From NCBI GenBank assembly GCA_016124735.1, contig WGMZ01000018.1, positions 1 to 64,000 on the forward strand: DNA of 64,000 nt, read 5' to 3'. Position 1 is the first letter of the stretch. Each line of letters begins with the position of its first letter. The notes beneath the pieces are model-generated. The model worked only from the letters and a program-made list of their open reading frames with translations. It was not told where the DNA came from and did not search any database. The position numbers were made by a program, and so were the translations under genes. This document shows, one piece after another, positions 7,524 to 16,308 of the stretch. Source of the stretch: Bacteroidota bacterium (lineage in GTDB: Bacteria > Bacteroidota > Bacteroidia > UBA8524).

Positions 7524-9890
7524 ATGAAACGACTTTTTTCGCTACTTGGCTTTCTTATCCTGACAGGATTTTCTGTGATTCAGGCCCAGGATGTTACCTT
7601 CAGTGGCAGGGTAACCGATGCCGCCACAGGGGAAGAATTGATTGGGGCCAATATCTATGTAGAGGAGATGAAAAATGGAGCTGTCACCAATCTTTATGGC
7701 TTTTATTCCTACACTTTGCCAAAAGGCACTTACCACATTACCTATACTTATGTGGGATATAGCCAACGCGATACGGTCATTAAGTTGAGTGGGGATCTGG
7801 TATTGAATATCGAGCTTCGGGAAGAACCGAAGACTTTACAGGAAGCAGTTGTTACAGGCGAGAAGTCGGATAAAAACGTATCGGAAAACAAAATGTCGGT
7901 GGTCACCATTGATGTGAAAACCGTTAAAAAAATCCCTTTACTTTTAGGCGAAGCAGATATCATCAAAGCGTTGCAGTTGATGCCCGGAGTTCAATCGGCC
8001 GGTGATGGTAATACCTTATCCATTGTGCGTGGAGGAAATGTAGATCATAACCTTGTTTTATTAGATGAGGCAGTGGTATACAACCCTTCTCACGTAGTTG
8101 GGTTCTTCTCTGTGTTTAATAGCGACGCAGTGAAAGATTTTGAACTGTATAAAGGGGGCATTCCTGCTCAGTATGGGGGTCGACTGGCTTCTGTTTTAGA
8201 TATCCGGATGAAAGATGGAAACGCGAAAAAATATTCCGTGAGTGGAGGGATAGGGGTCCTTTCTTCCCGTCTTACCATTGAAGGTCCGGTGCAGAAAGAT
8301 AAAAGTTCCTTCCTCATCTCCGGAAGAAGAAGCTATTTCGATCTGTTCTTCCCTTTGAGTAGCGCCACAAAAAATGCCATCGCCAATTTTGGTGACCTAA
8401 ACGCAAAAATCAATTATAAACTATCGGAAAAAGATCGCCTTTATATTTCGGCCTATACAGGAAGGGATCGCCTGGGTTTTTCGGGTATCGCCGGGTTCGG
8501 CTGGGGAAATACCACCACCACGGCCCGCTGGAATCATATTTTTAATAAAAAGTTGTTTCTGAATACCAGTGTCATCTACAGCCGGTACAACTATCAGATT
8601 GATTTCAATATTGCGAAAAACCTGAACTTTCAGCGGAAAAATTACATTGAAGACATCAGCATTAAACAGGATTATACCTATTACCTCAATCCAAAGAATA
8701 CCATCAAATTCGGATTTTGGAATACCCATCATACCTTCCTGCCAGGAAGAGTTCAACCCATCACATCTGAATCCATTATTACAGCCGCTGCTTTGCCCAA
8801 GAAGAGGGCATTAAGTCAGGCCTATTATGTTAGCCATGAGTGGAAGCCTGTGGGTCGTTTCGAGATGGAATATGGCTTGCGACTTTCGGTATTTTCCAAT
8901 ATTGGCAATGGAAGAGAATTTGTTTACCAGAACGGGCAAAAAAACTATTTCCAGGATGGGTCGGTACGTGCCGGAAATATTATCGATACAATCAATTATA
9001 GCCGCGGGCAATTCTACCACACCGCGGCGAATTTGGAGCCGCGACTCAATATGGTATATCGCCTGAATTCCAGTAGCTCTCTTAAAGCATCCTACATGAG
9101 GATGGCGCAATACCTTCATCTGATTCAGAATATTGCAGCCAGCACCGGACAGGAATTCTGGACTCCTTCCACACCCGCCATCAAACCGCAAATTTCGGAT
9201 CAGGTGGCAGTGGGCTATTTCCGCAACTTCAAGGACAATTCGATCGAGCTATCTGTGGAAGCCTATTACAAATCCATGAAGAATACAGTGGAGCTGATAG
9301 ACAATGCCGATATATCTTTCAATGAAGCCATTGAATCGCAAGTGGTGGCGGGAAGAGGGCGCGCCTATGGGGTGGAATTCCTGTTGCGCAAAACAAAGGG
9401 CAAAACCACTGGCTGGATTGCTTATACCTTGTCGCGTTCTCAGCGCAAGGCAGACAATATAAACCACAACGATTGGTACAATTTCCGCTACGACCGCCGG
9501 CATTATCTTACCACCGTGGTAACCCACGAGTTCAATAGTAAATTCACTTTAGCCGGGAACTTCATCTTTGCAACGGGAAATGCTTATACGGCGCCCGTCG
9601 GACAATACACACTGAATGGTAAGGTGGTGGCTTTATACAGCGACAGAAACGCGCTTCGTATTCCGGCCTATCACCGCCTCGATCTCAGCCTGACCTACAC
9701 TCCGAAAGTAAAAAAATACAAGCGCTTTCAGAATGAGCGAAACTGGGTCTTTAGCATCTACAACGTATATGGACGCAAGAATTATTATACCCTGGATTTC
9801 CGGGTGGACGAAACAACCGGTCAGAACGCTGCCTATAAAACCTACCTCTTCCGCATGGTTCCATCTGTCACCTATAACTTTAAATTCTAA
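7524..9890 (+). CDS. TonB-dependent receptor with carboxypeptidase-like N-terminal domain
   Basis: This 788-residue outer-membrane receptor has a signal peptide (to about residue 21). A CarboxypepD_reg-like beta-sandwich (about 25-105, with FSGRVTDAATGEELIGANIY) is followed by the plug domain (about 125-235, with MPGVQS, VRGGNVDHNLVLLDE and YKGGIPAQYGGRLASVLDI). A 22-strand-type barrel extends to the C-terminal aromatic residue (NFKF). It imports an unknown ligand with energy from TonB-ExbBD. The DUF4249 lipoprotein gene begins four bases after its stop. This receptor/DUF4249 pairing is common in Bacteroidota. There is no sigma factor/anti-sigma pair nearby, and no substrate enzymes that would identify the ligand. 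Confidence 0.93.
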   Translation: MKRLFSLLGFLILTGFSVIQAQDVTFSGRVTDAATGEELIGANIYVEEMKNGAVTNLYGFYSYTLPKGTYHITYTYVGYSQRDTVIKLSGDLVLNIELREEPKTLQEAVVTGEKSDKNVSENKMSVVTIDVKTVKKIPLLLGEADIIKALQLMPGVQSAGDGNTLSIVRGGNVDHNLVLLDEAVVYNPSHVVGFFSVFNSDAVKDFELYKGGIPAQYGGRLASVLDIRMKDGNAKKYSVSGGIGVLSSRLTIEGPVQKDKSSFLISGRRSYFDLFFPLSSATKNAIANFGDLNAKINYKLSEKDRLYISAYTGRDRLGFSGIAGFGWGNTTTTARWNHIFNKKLFLNTSVIYSRYNYQIDFNIAKNLNFQRKNYIEDISIKQDYTYYLNPKNTIKFGFWNTHHTFLPGRVQPITSESIITAAALPKKRALSQAYYVSHEWKPVGRFEMEYGLRLSVFSNIGNGREFVYQNGQKNYFQDGSVRAGNIIDTINYSRGQFYHTAANLEPRLNMVYRLNSSSSLKASYMRMAQYLHLIQNIAASTGQEFWTPSTPAIKPQISDQVAVGYFRNFKDNSIELSVEAYYKSMKNTVELIDNADISFNEAIESQVVAGRGRAYGVEFLLRKTKGKTTGWIAYTLSRSQRKADNINHNDWYNFRYDRRHYLTTVVTHEFNSKFTLAGNFIFATGNAYTAPVGQYTLNGKVVALYSDRNALRIPAYHRLDLSLTYTPKVKKYKRFQNERNWVFSIYNVYGRKNYYTLDFRVDETTGQNAAYKTYLFRMVPSVTYNFKF

Positions 9891-9893
9891 GCC

Positions 9894-10697
9894 ATGAGAC
9901 TCCTGAAATACTTCATCTATCTCCTGATTTTCGGGCTTTTTACGTCGTGCACCGAAAAAGTGGATGTGCAATTGGGTAAAACGGCTCCCGTGGTTGTGAT
10001 TGAAGGATACATCGCTACCGAAGTCGATTCCTCTTATGTACGTTTAAGCCTCACACAAGATTATTTCAATCCAACCACCCCTGTCTATATCGACAATGGC
10101 ACCGTAGAAATTACAGATGATAAAGGTAATAGTCTGGTATTTACCTATGCCGGAGAAGGAAAATACAAAGGTCCGGCGGGATATATTCCCGATACCTCAA
10201 CCGAATATTCGCTTCGTGTCGTAGTTGATGGAAAAGAGTACACGGCTAAAAGCATGCTTTACCCAATGTTTGACGTAGACCCTATATTGGAATTTAAGTA
10301 CCAGCCAGCCAGCGGGTTTCTGTCTGAAGGGTATTCAGTAACTTATTACTCAACCGATAACCGTCCGGGTGAAATCTATACACGTTTTAATTTTGGTCAG
10401 AACGATACCATTTTCGATCAGGAAATTTTATTCTCCAGCAAGGATATCAAGAAAAACCAACGAGTTCCTTTTGAATTGCCTTTTTATCGTCCGCAATCCG
10501 GAGACTCTGTGATCATGCAATTTCGCAGCATTGATATTCCTGTTGCGCGATATCTGGAGGCATTGTCGAACCTGAATAGCGGAGCGCCGGGTCCTTTCCA
10601 GACGCCTCCGGCAAACCCGCCTACCAATATTTCCGGTGGAGCAGTAGGATATTTTATGTGTACCGATGTGGTTCGGATTGGGCAAAAGATCCCTTGA
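9894..10697 (+). CDS. DUF4249 lipoprotein
   Basis: This 267-residue protein has a lipobox FTSC (Cys19) and a beta-rich body of the DUF4249 family. Signatures are VVIEGYI near residue 38, the VEITDDKGN strand pair, and the C-terminal GAVGYFMCTD. It follows the TonB-dependent receptor by three intergenic bases and is surely co-transcribed. Members of this family are thought to be surface or periplasmic accessory lipoproteins of such receptors, but their biochemical function is not established. Confidence 0.85.
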   Translation: MRLLKYFIYLLIFGLFTSCTEKVDVQLGKTAPVVVIEGYIATEVDSSYVRLSLTQDYFNPTTPVYIDNGTVEITDDKGNSLVFTYAGEGKYKGPAGYIPDTSTEYSLRVVVDGKEYTAKSMLYPMFDVDPILEFKYQPASGFLSEGYSVTYYSTDNRPGEIYTRFNFGQNDTIFDQEILFSSKDIKKNQRVPFELPFYRPQSGDSVIMQFRSIDIPVARYLEALSNLNSGAPGPFQTPPANPPTNISGGAVGYFMCTDVVRIGQKIP

Positions 10698-10752
10698 TTT
10701 TCTGACCAAGGTCATTTTAATGCCCTGATGGAAAAACGTATTTTCGCTGTCG

Positions 10753-12096
10753 ATGAATAAAATTACGCTGATAGGTGGCGGACTCAGTGGTTCGCTCATG
10801 GCTGTTTACCTTGCCAAACGGGGCTTTGAGGTAAATGTATACGAAAGAAGACCCGACATGCGGAGCAACCGTATCTCGGCAGGCAGGTCCATCAACCTGG
10901 CTCTTTCAGTCCGTGGATTGCGTGCACTGGAAAAAGTGGGACTCGATAAAGAAATTCTGAAAGAAGCGATACCCATGTACGGCCGCACTTTGCATCCTGT
11001 TGAAGGAGAATTGGCCTATCAGCCTTATGGTAAAGAAGGGCAGGCGATATATTCTGTTTCCCGCGGATTATTGAATATTCAACTCCTTGAACTTGCAGAT
11101 GAATACCCCAATATCCATCTTCATTTCGACCACAAATGCGTGGATGTGAATCTGGAAACTGCTTCTGCTACTTTCGTGAATGCGCAGGGAGTAGAGGTTC
11201 AGGTGGAAGGCGACCGGATCATTGGAACGGATGGTGCTTTTGCCGCGACACGGGGTCGTATGCAGATCTCCGACCGTTTTAATTATTCTCAATCCTATCT
11301 GAACCACGGCTACAAGGAATTGCTTATCCCGCCAGGCGCAAATGGGCAACACCTGATGCATAAAGAAAGTCTGCATATCTGGCCCCGTGGCCATTATATG
11401 ATGATTGCTTTGCCAAACCCTCCGGGCGATTTCACCTGTACCCTTTTCTTTCCTTTTGAAGGAGAAGAAAGCTTCGCTTCTCTGCAAACAGAGGAACAGG
11501 TGGAGAAATTTTTTAAGAAGAGATTCCCCGATGCTGTTCCCCTGATGCCGACATTGTTGGAGGATTATTTCAGTAATCCAACGTCTTCTCTGGTCACAGT
11601 AAAATGCTATCCATGGGTCAAAGACGATAAGTTGGCGCTGATGGGTGATGCCGCACATGCCATTGTGCCTTTCTTTGGACAAGGAATGAACTGTGCATTT
11701 GAAGATTGCGTGGTAATGGACGAGTGCATTGAAAAGCATGGAAATGATTGGGGTGCAGCATTTGCTGAATACCAGGATTTGCGAAAAGTGAATGCCGATG
11801 CCATTGCCGATCTTGCCGTACAGAATTTTGTGGAGATGAGAGACCGCGTCGGCGACAGGCAATTCCTCCATATGAAGGAAGTGGAACATGAACTCTGCGA
11901 AATGTATCCGGAAAGCTATATGTCGCAATACGAAATGGTGACATTTAGCAATATTCCCTATGCAGATGCTTTGGCCATGGGATCAGTAAACGAAACGATT
12001 TTGAACCGGATTATCCGGGATAAAATGGACCTGAACAACGAGATATTGATCAAGTCCTTGATTGACGAAGAAAAGAAAAGAGCCCATGGCGGGTAA
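10753..12096 (+). CDS. kmo: Kynurenine 3-monooxygenase
   Basis: This 447-residue FAD monooxygenase hydroxylates L-kynurenine to 3-hydroxykynurenine with NADPH and O2, in tryptophan catabolism or de novo NAD synthesis. The FAD-binding GGGLSGSLMA motif is at the N terminus (about 8-17). The family segment GRSINLALSVRGLRAL is at about 47-62, and the second FAD motif MGDAAHAIVPFFGQGMNCAF begins at residue 297. The C-terminal region is shorter than the membrane-anchored eukaryotic enzyme, consistent with a soluble bacterial form. No kynureninase or 3-hydroxyanthranilate dioxygenase gene is in the window. The next gene starts inside its last codons, opening a run of five overlapping genes. Confidence 0.93.
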   Translation: MNKITLIGGGLSGSLMAVYLAKRGFEVNVYERRPDMRSNRISAGRSINLALSVRGLRALEKVGLDKEILKEAIPMYGRTLHPVEGELAYQPYGKEGQAIYSVSRGLLNIQLLELADEYPNIHLHFDHKCVDVNLETASATFVNAQGVEVQVEGDRIIGTDGAFAATRGRMQISDRFNYSQSYLNHGYKELLIPPGANGQHLMHKESLHIWPRGHYMMIALPNPPGDFTCTLFFPFEGEESFASLQTEEQVEKFFKKRFPDAVPLMPTLLEDYFSNPTSSLVTVKCYPWVKDDKLALMGDAAHAIVPFFGQGMNCAFEDCVVMDECIEKHGNDWGAAFAEYQDLRKVNADAIADLAVQNFVEMRDRVGDRQFLHMKEVEHELCEMYPESYMSQYEMVTFSNIPYADALAMGSVNETILNRIIRDKMDLNNEILIKSLIDEEKKRAHGG

Positions 12097-12832
12097 TATT
12101 GGAAAACTGGTAGGTGGTGGATTGGGATGGGCTGTTGGAGGCCCAATAGGTGCCTTATTGGGCGTCGTGTTGGGATCTTTGTACGATACGGCCAGCGATT
12201 CGGATGAAACCCGGCAACTGGGAGGAGATTTCGGACAGGCCCAAAACAGGGTTCAGAATGACTTTTTTATGAGTCTTTTGGTGCTTTCTGCTGCGGTAAT
12301 GAAAGCAGATGGCCGTAGGTTGAAATCAGAACTGGATTACATAAAAAATTTCCTCATCGGAAACTTTGGTGAAGAACGAACCAGGCTTGCATTGCCAACT
12401 TTGAAGAATTTGCTCGAAACGGATATATCCATTCGTCAGGTTTGTTTACAGGTAACGCAGTTTGTCAGCCATTCCGGCCGCTTACAATTGATGCACTACC
12501 TCTTCGGAATTGCCGCAGCCGATGGAAAGGTAGACCAGAAAGAAGAGAACCTTTTGGCCCAAATTGCCGCCTATTTTAACATATCACAGGCCGATTTTCT
12601 ATCCATCAAAGCCATGTTCGTCAAATCTGTGAATTGGGCGTATGAAGTGCTGGAAGTGGAAGAAAATATCAGCAACGATGAGCTGAAAAAAGCCTACCGC
12701 AGAATGGCGACCCGTTTCCATCCAGACAAGGTGGCGAACCTGGGAGAAGATGCCGTGGAAGCTGCACAGAAGAAATTCCAGAAAGTGCAGGAAGCATACG
12801 AGGAAATCAAAAAAGAGAGGGGGATAAAATGA
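12086..12832 (+). CDS. TerB-like/DnaJ-domain protein (DjlA-like)
   Basis: I chose the start MAGNIGK at 12086, which overlaps the kmo stop by 11 bases. An alternative start further upstream would sit deeper inside kmo. The protein of about 248 residues opens with a Gly-rich hydrophobic segment (about 5-30) that could span or dip into the membrane. An all-helical TerB-like domain follows (about 55-165, with LLVLSAAVMKADGRRLKSEL and FGIAAADGKVDQKE). A C-terminal J domain has the HPDK signature (RFHPDKV, about 214-220). The architecture matches DjlA-type co-chaperones, which stimulate DnaK ATPase. It ends in an ATGA overlap with the next gene. Confidence 0.85.
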   Translation: MAGNIGKLVGGGLGWAVGGPIGALLGVVLGSLYDTASDSDETRQLGGDFGQAQNRVQNDFFMSLLVLSAAVMKADGRRLKSELDYIKNFLIGNFGEERTRLALPTLKNLLETDISIRQVCLQVTQFVSHSGRLQLMHYLFGIAAADGKVDQKEENLLAQIAAYFNISQADFLSIKAMFVKSVNWAYEVLEVEENISNDELKKAYRRMATRFHPDKVANLGEDAVEAAQKKFQKVQEAYEEIKKERGIK

Positions 12833-13263
12833 AAAGACTGATCCTTATCTCTTTTTTATGTTTGATTGCATGCTCATCAGAGGTCACACCAGATAAAGAG
12901 GCCATCCGTGAAGAAATTGTTGCGGTCATGCAGGCTCAGGAAACCGCCTGGAACAAGGGAGATATCAGAGGATTTATGCAGGGTTACCTCCAAAGCGATT
13001 CGACAATTTTTGTTGGAAAGAAACGAGTGAATTATGGATGGGAGAATGTCCTGGCTGCTTACCTGAAAGGCTATCCGGATGAAGCGACAATGGGAAAACT
13101 TCATTTTGACCTGATTCGGATAGAAGCCATGGATGCAACTCATGCTTATGTGATTGGAAAATGGACATTGAGTGAGAATGCGGAACCGGCTTCCGGGCAC
13201 TTTGTCCTCATCTTCGAAAAAGGCGCTGCCGGATGGCGCATAACCGTAGACGGAACATCGTGA
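12829..13263 (+). CDS. Small lipoprotein with SnoaL/DUF4440-like fold
   Basis: This 144-residue protein has a lipobox IACS (Cys15) followed by a cone-shaped NTF2-like domain. Signatures are QETAWNKGDIRGFMQGY and the closing GHFVLIFEKGAAGWRITVDGTS. Proteins of this group bind small molecules or act as accessory domains, and no catalytic set can be assigned. It overlaps the preceding gene by ATGA and the next (truA) by GTGA, so it is translationally coupled on both sides. Confidence 0.8.
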   Translation: MKRLILISFLCLIACSSEVTPDKEAIREEIVAVMQAQETAWNKGDIRGFMQGYLQSDSTIFVGKKRVNYGWENVLAAYLKGYPDEATMGKLHFDLIRIEAMDATHAYVIGKWTLSENAEPASGHFVLIFEKGAAGWRITVDGTS

Positions 13264-14009
13264 GATATGCGCTCGAACTGGCCTACGAGGGCACCCGATA
13301 CTATGGATGGCAATCGCAAAGCGTAGGAAATACCGTTCAGCAGGCAATCGAAGAGGCGCTTGAGAAAGTAACCCGCCAGTATCTTCCGGTTATGGGATGC
13401 GGACGAACGGATACCGGCGTCCATGCGAAAAACTATTTTTTACATTTCGACTGGGATGCTCAACCCGATGAACGTTTCATCTTTCGCTTGAACAATGCCT
13501 TGCCGAGAGACATTGCCGTGTATCGAATCTTTCCGGTAACAGATAAGTTTCATGCGCGCTTCAGCGCAGTTTCCAGGAAATATGAATACCATATCATTAC
13601 TCAACCGGATCCTTTTAGCCGCGATTGGGCTTATTTTCGGTACGGGGAACTTAATCTGGAAAAGATGGACGAAGCCTGCCAATACCTGCTGACCTGCAGG
13701 GATTTTAAAAGTTTTAGCAAGTCGAGAACCGACGTAAAAACCTACAACTGCGATTTGATGGAATGCCGTTGGGAGAAATCATCTGACAGATTGATCTTTC
13801 ATGTCAGGGCGGACCGCTTTTTGCGGAATATGGTGCGCGCCATGGTAGGCACAATGCTCGATATCGGTTCAGGTAAATTGACTTTGTCTGAACTTCCGGA
13901 ACTTATGCAGGCGGGGGATCGCAGTAATGCAGGAACCTCGGTTCCTGCAAAAGGTTTGTATCTTACCGAAGTGAACTATCCATGGGATAAATTTTTACGG
14001 GATGAGTAA
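13260..14009 (+). CDS. truA: tRNA pseudouridine(38-40) synthase TruA
   Basis: This enzyme of about 249 residues isomerises U38-U40 in tRNA anticodon stems. I start at GTG 13260, which overlaps the preceding TGA (GTGA) and gives the usual TruA opening RYALELAYEGTRYYGWQ. A longer start at 13233 would add nine residues not typical of the family. The catalytic aspartate is Asp51 in GCGRTDTGVHA. Other family segments are FHARFSAVSRKYEYHI, SFSKSRTD and FLRNMVRAMVGTM. It overlaps the following ABC transporter gene by eight bases. Confidence 0.93.
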   Translation: MRYALELAYEGTRYYGWQSQSVGNTVQQAIEEALEKVTRQYLPVMGCGRTDTGVHAKNYFLHFDWDAQPDERFIFRLNNALPRDIAVYRIFPVTDKFHARFSAVSRKYEYHIITQPDPFSRDWAYFRYGELNLEKMDEACQYLLTCRDFKSFSKSRTDVKTYNCDLMECRWEKSSDRLIFHVRADRFLRNMVRAMVGTMLDIGSGKLTLSELPELMQAGDRSNAGTSVPAKGLYLTEVNYPWDKFLRDE

Positions 14010-15795
14010 TAACAAAAGTAACCGGTCTTCTGAAGGGAAAGCCATGGATCTTAAACTGATGCTCCGCATTTATAAGCTGGCATCTCCTTACCGTGGATAT
14101 CTCATTGCTTCTGTGATTCTGACCCTGGGTTATGCCTACACGGGGCCTTTGGTACCCGAGTTAATCAAGAATGCCCTGAACAATGATGTGATGACTGGAG
14201 ACAAGTCGGGACTGACGAAAGCGGTGCTCATGGTGTTTTCTGTTTCCTTGCTCAATACCTTGATGATGCTAAGCCGCTCCTGGTTTTCTGCCTTTCTGGC
14301 GCAAAATGTTGTGTACGATTTAAGGAACAAGGTATATAAGTACATTACACGACTCAAACTGAAATACATTGACAAAACTCCGGTGGGAACCTTGATAACC
14401 CGGAATGTATCGGATATTCAAACTATCTCCGACTTTTTCACCGATGGCGCTGTGACTATTTCGGGAGATATATTGATGATTTTGGTAATAGTTTACAATA
14501 TGTTTCATGCGGACTGGCGATTGGCGCTAATCACATTGTCCGTAGTTCCCTTTTTACTCATTGCAGCCTATATATTCAAAGAAAAGGTGCGTGTGTCTTT
14601 TCAGGATGTGCGCATGCAGGTGCAAAGGCTCAATGCATTTGTGCAGGAACATATTACCGGAATGCAGATTGTTCAGATTTTTAATCGGGAACAAGTGGAA
14701 GAGCAAAAGTTTGAACGAATCAATGCCATGCACCGCAATGCAAATATCCGTTCGGTAATGGCCTATTCTATCTTCTTTCCTGTTGTTGAAATATTGACTG
14801 CCGTAGCCATTGGTTTGATTGTATGGTACGGGGTGAATACGGCGATTCGGGGGGTAGCAGGTGGCGAGCCTGCCGACTTCGGAACCATCGTCGCTTTCAT
14901 TATGTATGTCAATATGTTCTTTCGTCCAATACGCCAAATAGCCGACCGTTTCAATGCCATGCAAATGGGGATTGTTGCCGGAGAGCGTGTTTTTAAGCTG
15001 ATTGATGCCAGCGAAAACGAGGAAGAGAGTGGAACGCTGAAACCTGAAATTAAAGGGCATATTGAATTTGATTCTGTTTGGTTTGCTTACAAGGATGATG
15101 ATTGGATATTAAAAGATTTGTCATTTGATATCCGTGAAGGCAAAACATTGGCGCTGGTTGGAGCAACGGGTGCAGGTAAGTCATCTATCGTCAATTTGAT
15201 TTCCAGATTCTATGAATTTTCCAAAGGAGATATTCGGGTAGATGGCAATTCCATTCGCGATATCGATTTGGTATATCTCAGGAAACATACTTCGGTTGTA
15301 TTGCAGGATGTCTTTCTGTTCAGTGGTAGCATTCTCGAAAATGTGAAGCTCTTCAATCCCAATATGAAGGATGAAGAAGTAATCGCAGCATGCAAAGCGG
15401 TTGGCGCCGATACCTTTATTCAGCGTCTTCCTGGAAAATACGATTATAAAGTGATGGAAAGAGGAGCTACCCTGAGTGTTGGTCAGAGGCAATTGATTTC
15501 TTTTGCACGTGCCCTGGCATTCAATCCGAAGATTCTCATTCTGGATGAAGCAACCTCAAGTGTGGATACAGAAACAGAGGAGCTGATTCAAAAAGCCATC
15601 GCATTATTGATGAAAGGAAGGACCAGCATCGTCATTGCGCACAGGCTTTCAACTATTCAGCACGCAGACGAAATAATAGTGCTCGACAAGGGAAAAATTC
15701 TGGAACAGGGCGCTCATGCCGATTTAATAGCAAAAGATGCGGCATATGCAGCAATGTATCGCAGTCAGTTTGAAATGAATCAGATGGAATCCTGA
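14002..15795 (+). CDS. MsbA-like ABC exporter (fused permease and ATPase)
   Basis: This 597-residue half-transporter has about six transmembrane helices in the first 320 residues, then a nucleotide-binding domain. Walker A is GATGAGKSS (about 387-395), the signature LSVGQRQ (about 491-497), Walker B ILILDEAT (about 512-519), and the H-loop IAHRLS (about 545-550). It would work as a homodimer in the inner membrane, exporting a lipid or hydrophobic compound. MsbA-type lipid A flipping is possible but not provable. The start overlaps truA by eight bases, and it is the last gene of the kmo-to-ABC run. An internal ATG at 14044 is an alternative start. Confidence 0.9.
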   Translation: MSNNKSNRSSEGKAMDLKLMLRIYKLASPYRGYLIASVILTLGYAYTGPLVPELIKNALNNDVMTGDKSGLTKAVLMVFSVSLLNTLMMLSRSWFSAFLAQNVVYDLRNKVYKYITRLKLKYIDKTPVGTLITRNVSDIQTISDFFTDGAVTISGDILMILVIVYNMFHADWRLALITLSVVPFLLIAAYIFKEKVRVSFQDVRMQVQRLNAFVQEHITGMQIVQIFNREQVEEQKFERINAMHRNANIRSVMAYSIFFPVVEILTAVAIGLIVWYGVNTAIRGVAGGEPADFGTIVAFIMYVNMFFRPIRQIADRFNAMQMGIVAGERVFKLIDASENEEESGTLKPEIKGHIEFDSVWFAYKDDDWILKDLSFDIREGKTLALVGATGAGKSSIVNLISRFYEFSKGDIRVDGNSIRDIDLVYLRKHTSVVLQDVFLFSGSILENVKLFNPNMKDEEVIAACKAVGADTFIQRLPGKYDYKVMERGATLSVGQRQLISFARALAFNPKILILDEATSSVDTETEELIQKAIALLMKGRTSIVIAHRLSTIQHADEIIVLDKGKILEQGAHADLIAKDAAYAAMYRSQFEMNQMES

Positions 15796-15870
15796 TTTTC
15801 ATTCCTAATATCTTAAAGTAATATACGCATCTATAAATAGCCCTGAGCAGCATGATTCGTAAATTACGCT

Positions 15871-16308
15871 GTGAATATGGGGAATGCTATAGTTGAGGAG
15901 GTAATGTTGATTGATGACGAACCGATAGATTTGTTTATCAATGAGAAGTTGTTGACGGCATACGGATTCTCAAAGAAATATGTCTCCTTTCAGGATGCAC
16001 GTCAAGCCTTGAATGAATTAGAAAAGAGAGCTGAGTCTGGAAAAGCCTTTCCGGGCATCATCTTTCTCGATTACTTTATGCCTTTGGTTGATGGTTTTGA
16101 TTTTTTGGTCAAGTTGAAAGAAATTGAGGCCAGAACACCCGAATCCTTTCGTTCAACCAACGTTATCATGCTCACAACGATGAAGGCTCCGGAAAAAAGA
16201 AAGAAGCTGGAGGAATTCGAAAGGATTCTCACGGTGATGAACAAACCTCTGACAGAAAAGGCAGTCGCAGAATTAGGTAAGTTGCTCGGTCAGAAGGGAC
16301 TCAACTAA
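15871..16308 (+). CDS. Single-domain response regulator
   Basis: This 145-residue receiver domain has no output domain. The acidic pocket Asp15-Asp16 (LIDDE), phosphoacceptor Asp67 (IIFLDYFMP), Thr102/Thr103 (MLTT) and Lys125 (MNKPL) are all present, so it should be phosphorylatable. No histidine kinase is encoded in the window. The start is GTG at 15871 or ATG at 15877. Its 3' end overlaps the convergent gene by 36 bases. It probably acts as a phosphorelay intermediate or by protein interaction. Confidence 0.88.
   Translation: MNMGNAIVEEVMLIDDEPIDLFINEKLLTAYGFSKKYVSFQDARQALNELEKRAESGKAFPGIIFLDYFMPLVDGFDFLVKLKEIEARTPESFRSTNVIMLTTMKAPEKRKKLEEFERILTVMNKPLTEKAVAELGKLLGQKGLN

Noticed and set aside
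10698-10752. Terminator between the DUF4249 gene and kmo
   Set aside because: Only a weak stem (CTTG/CAAG-like) without a T-run was found, so no terminator is called.
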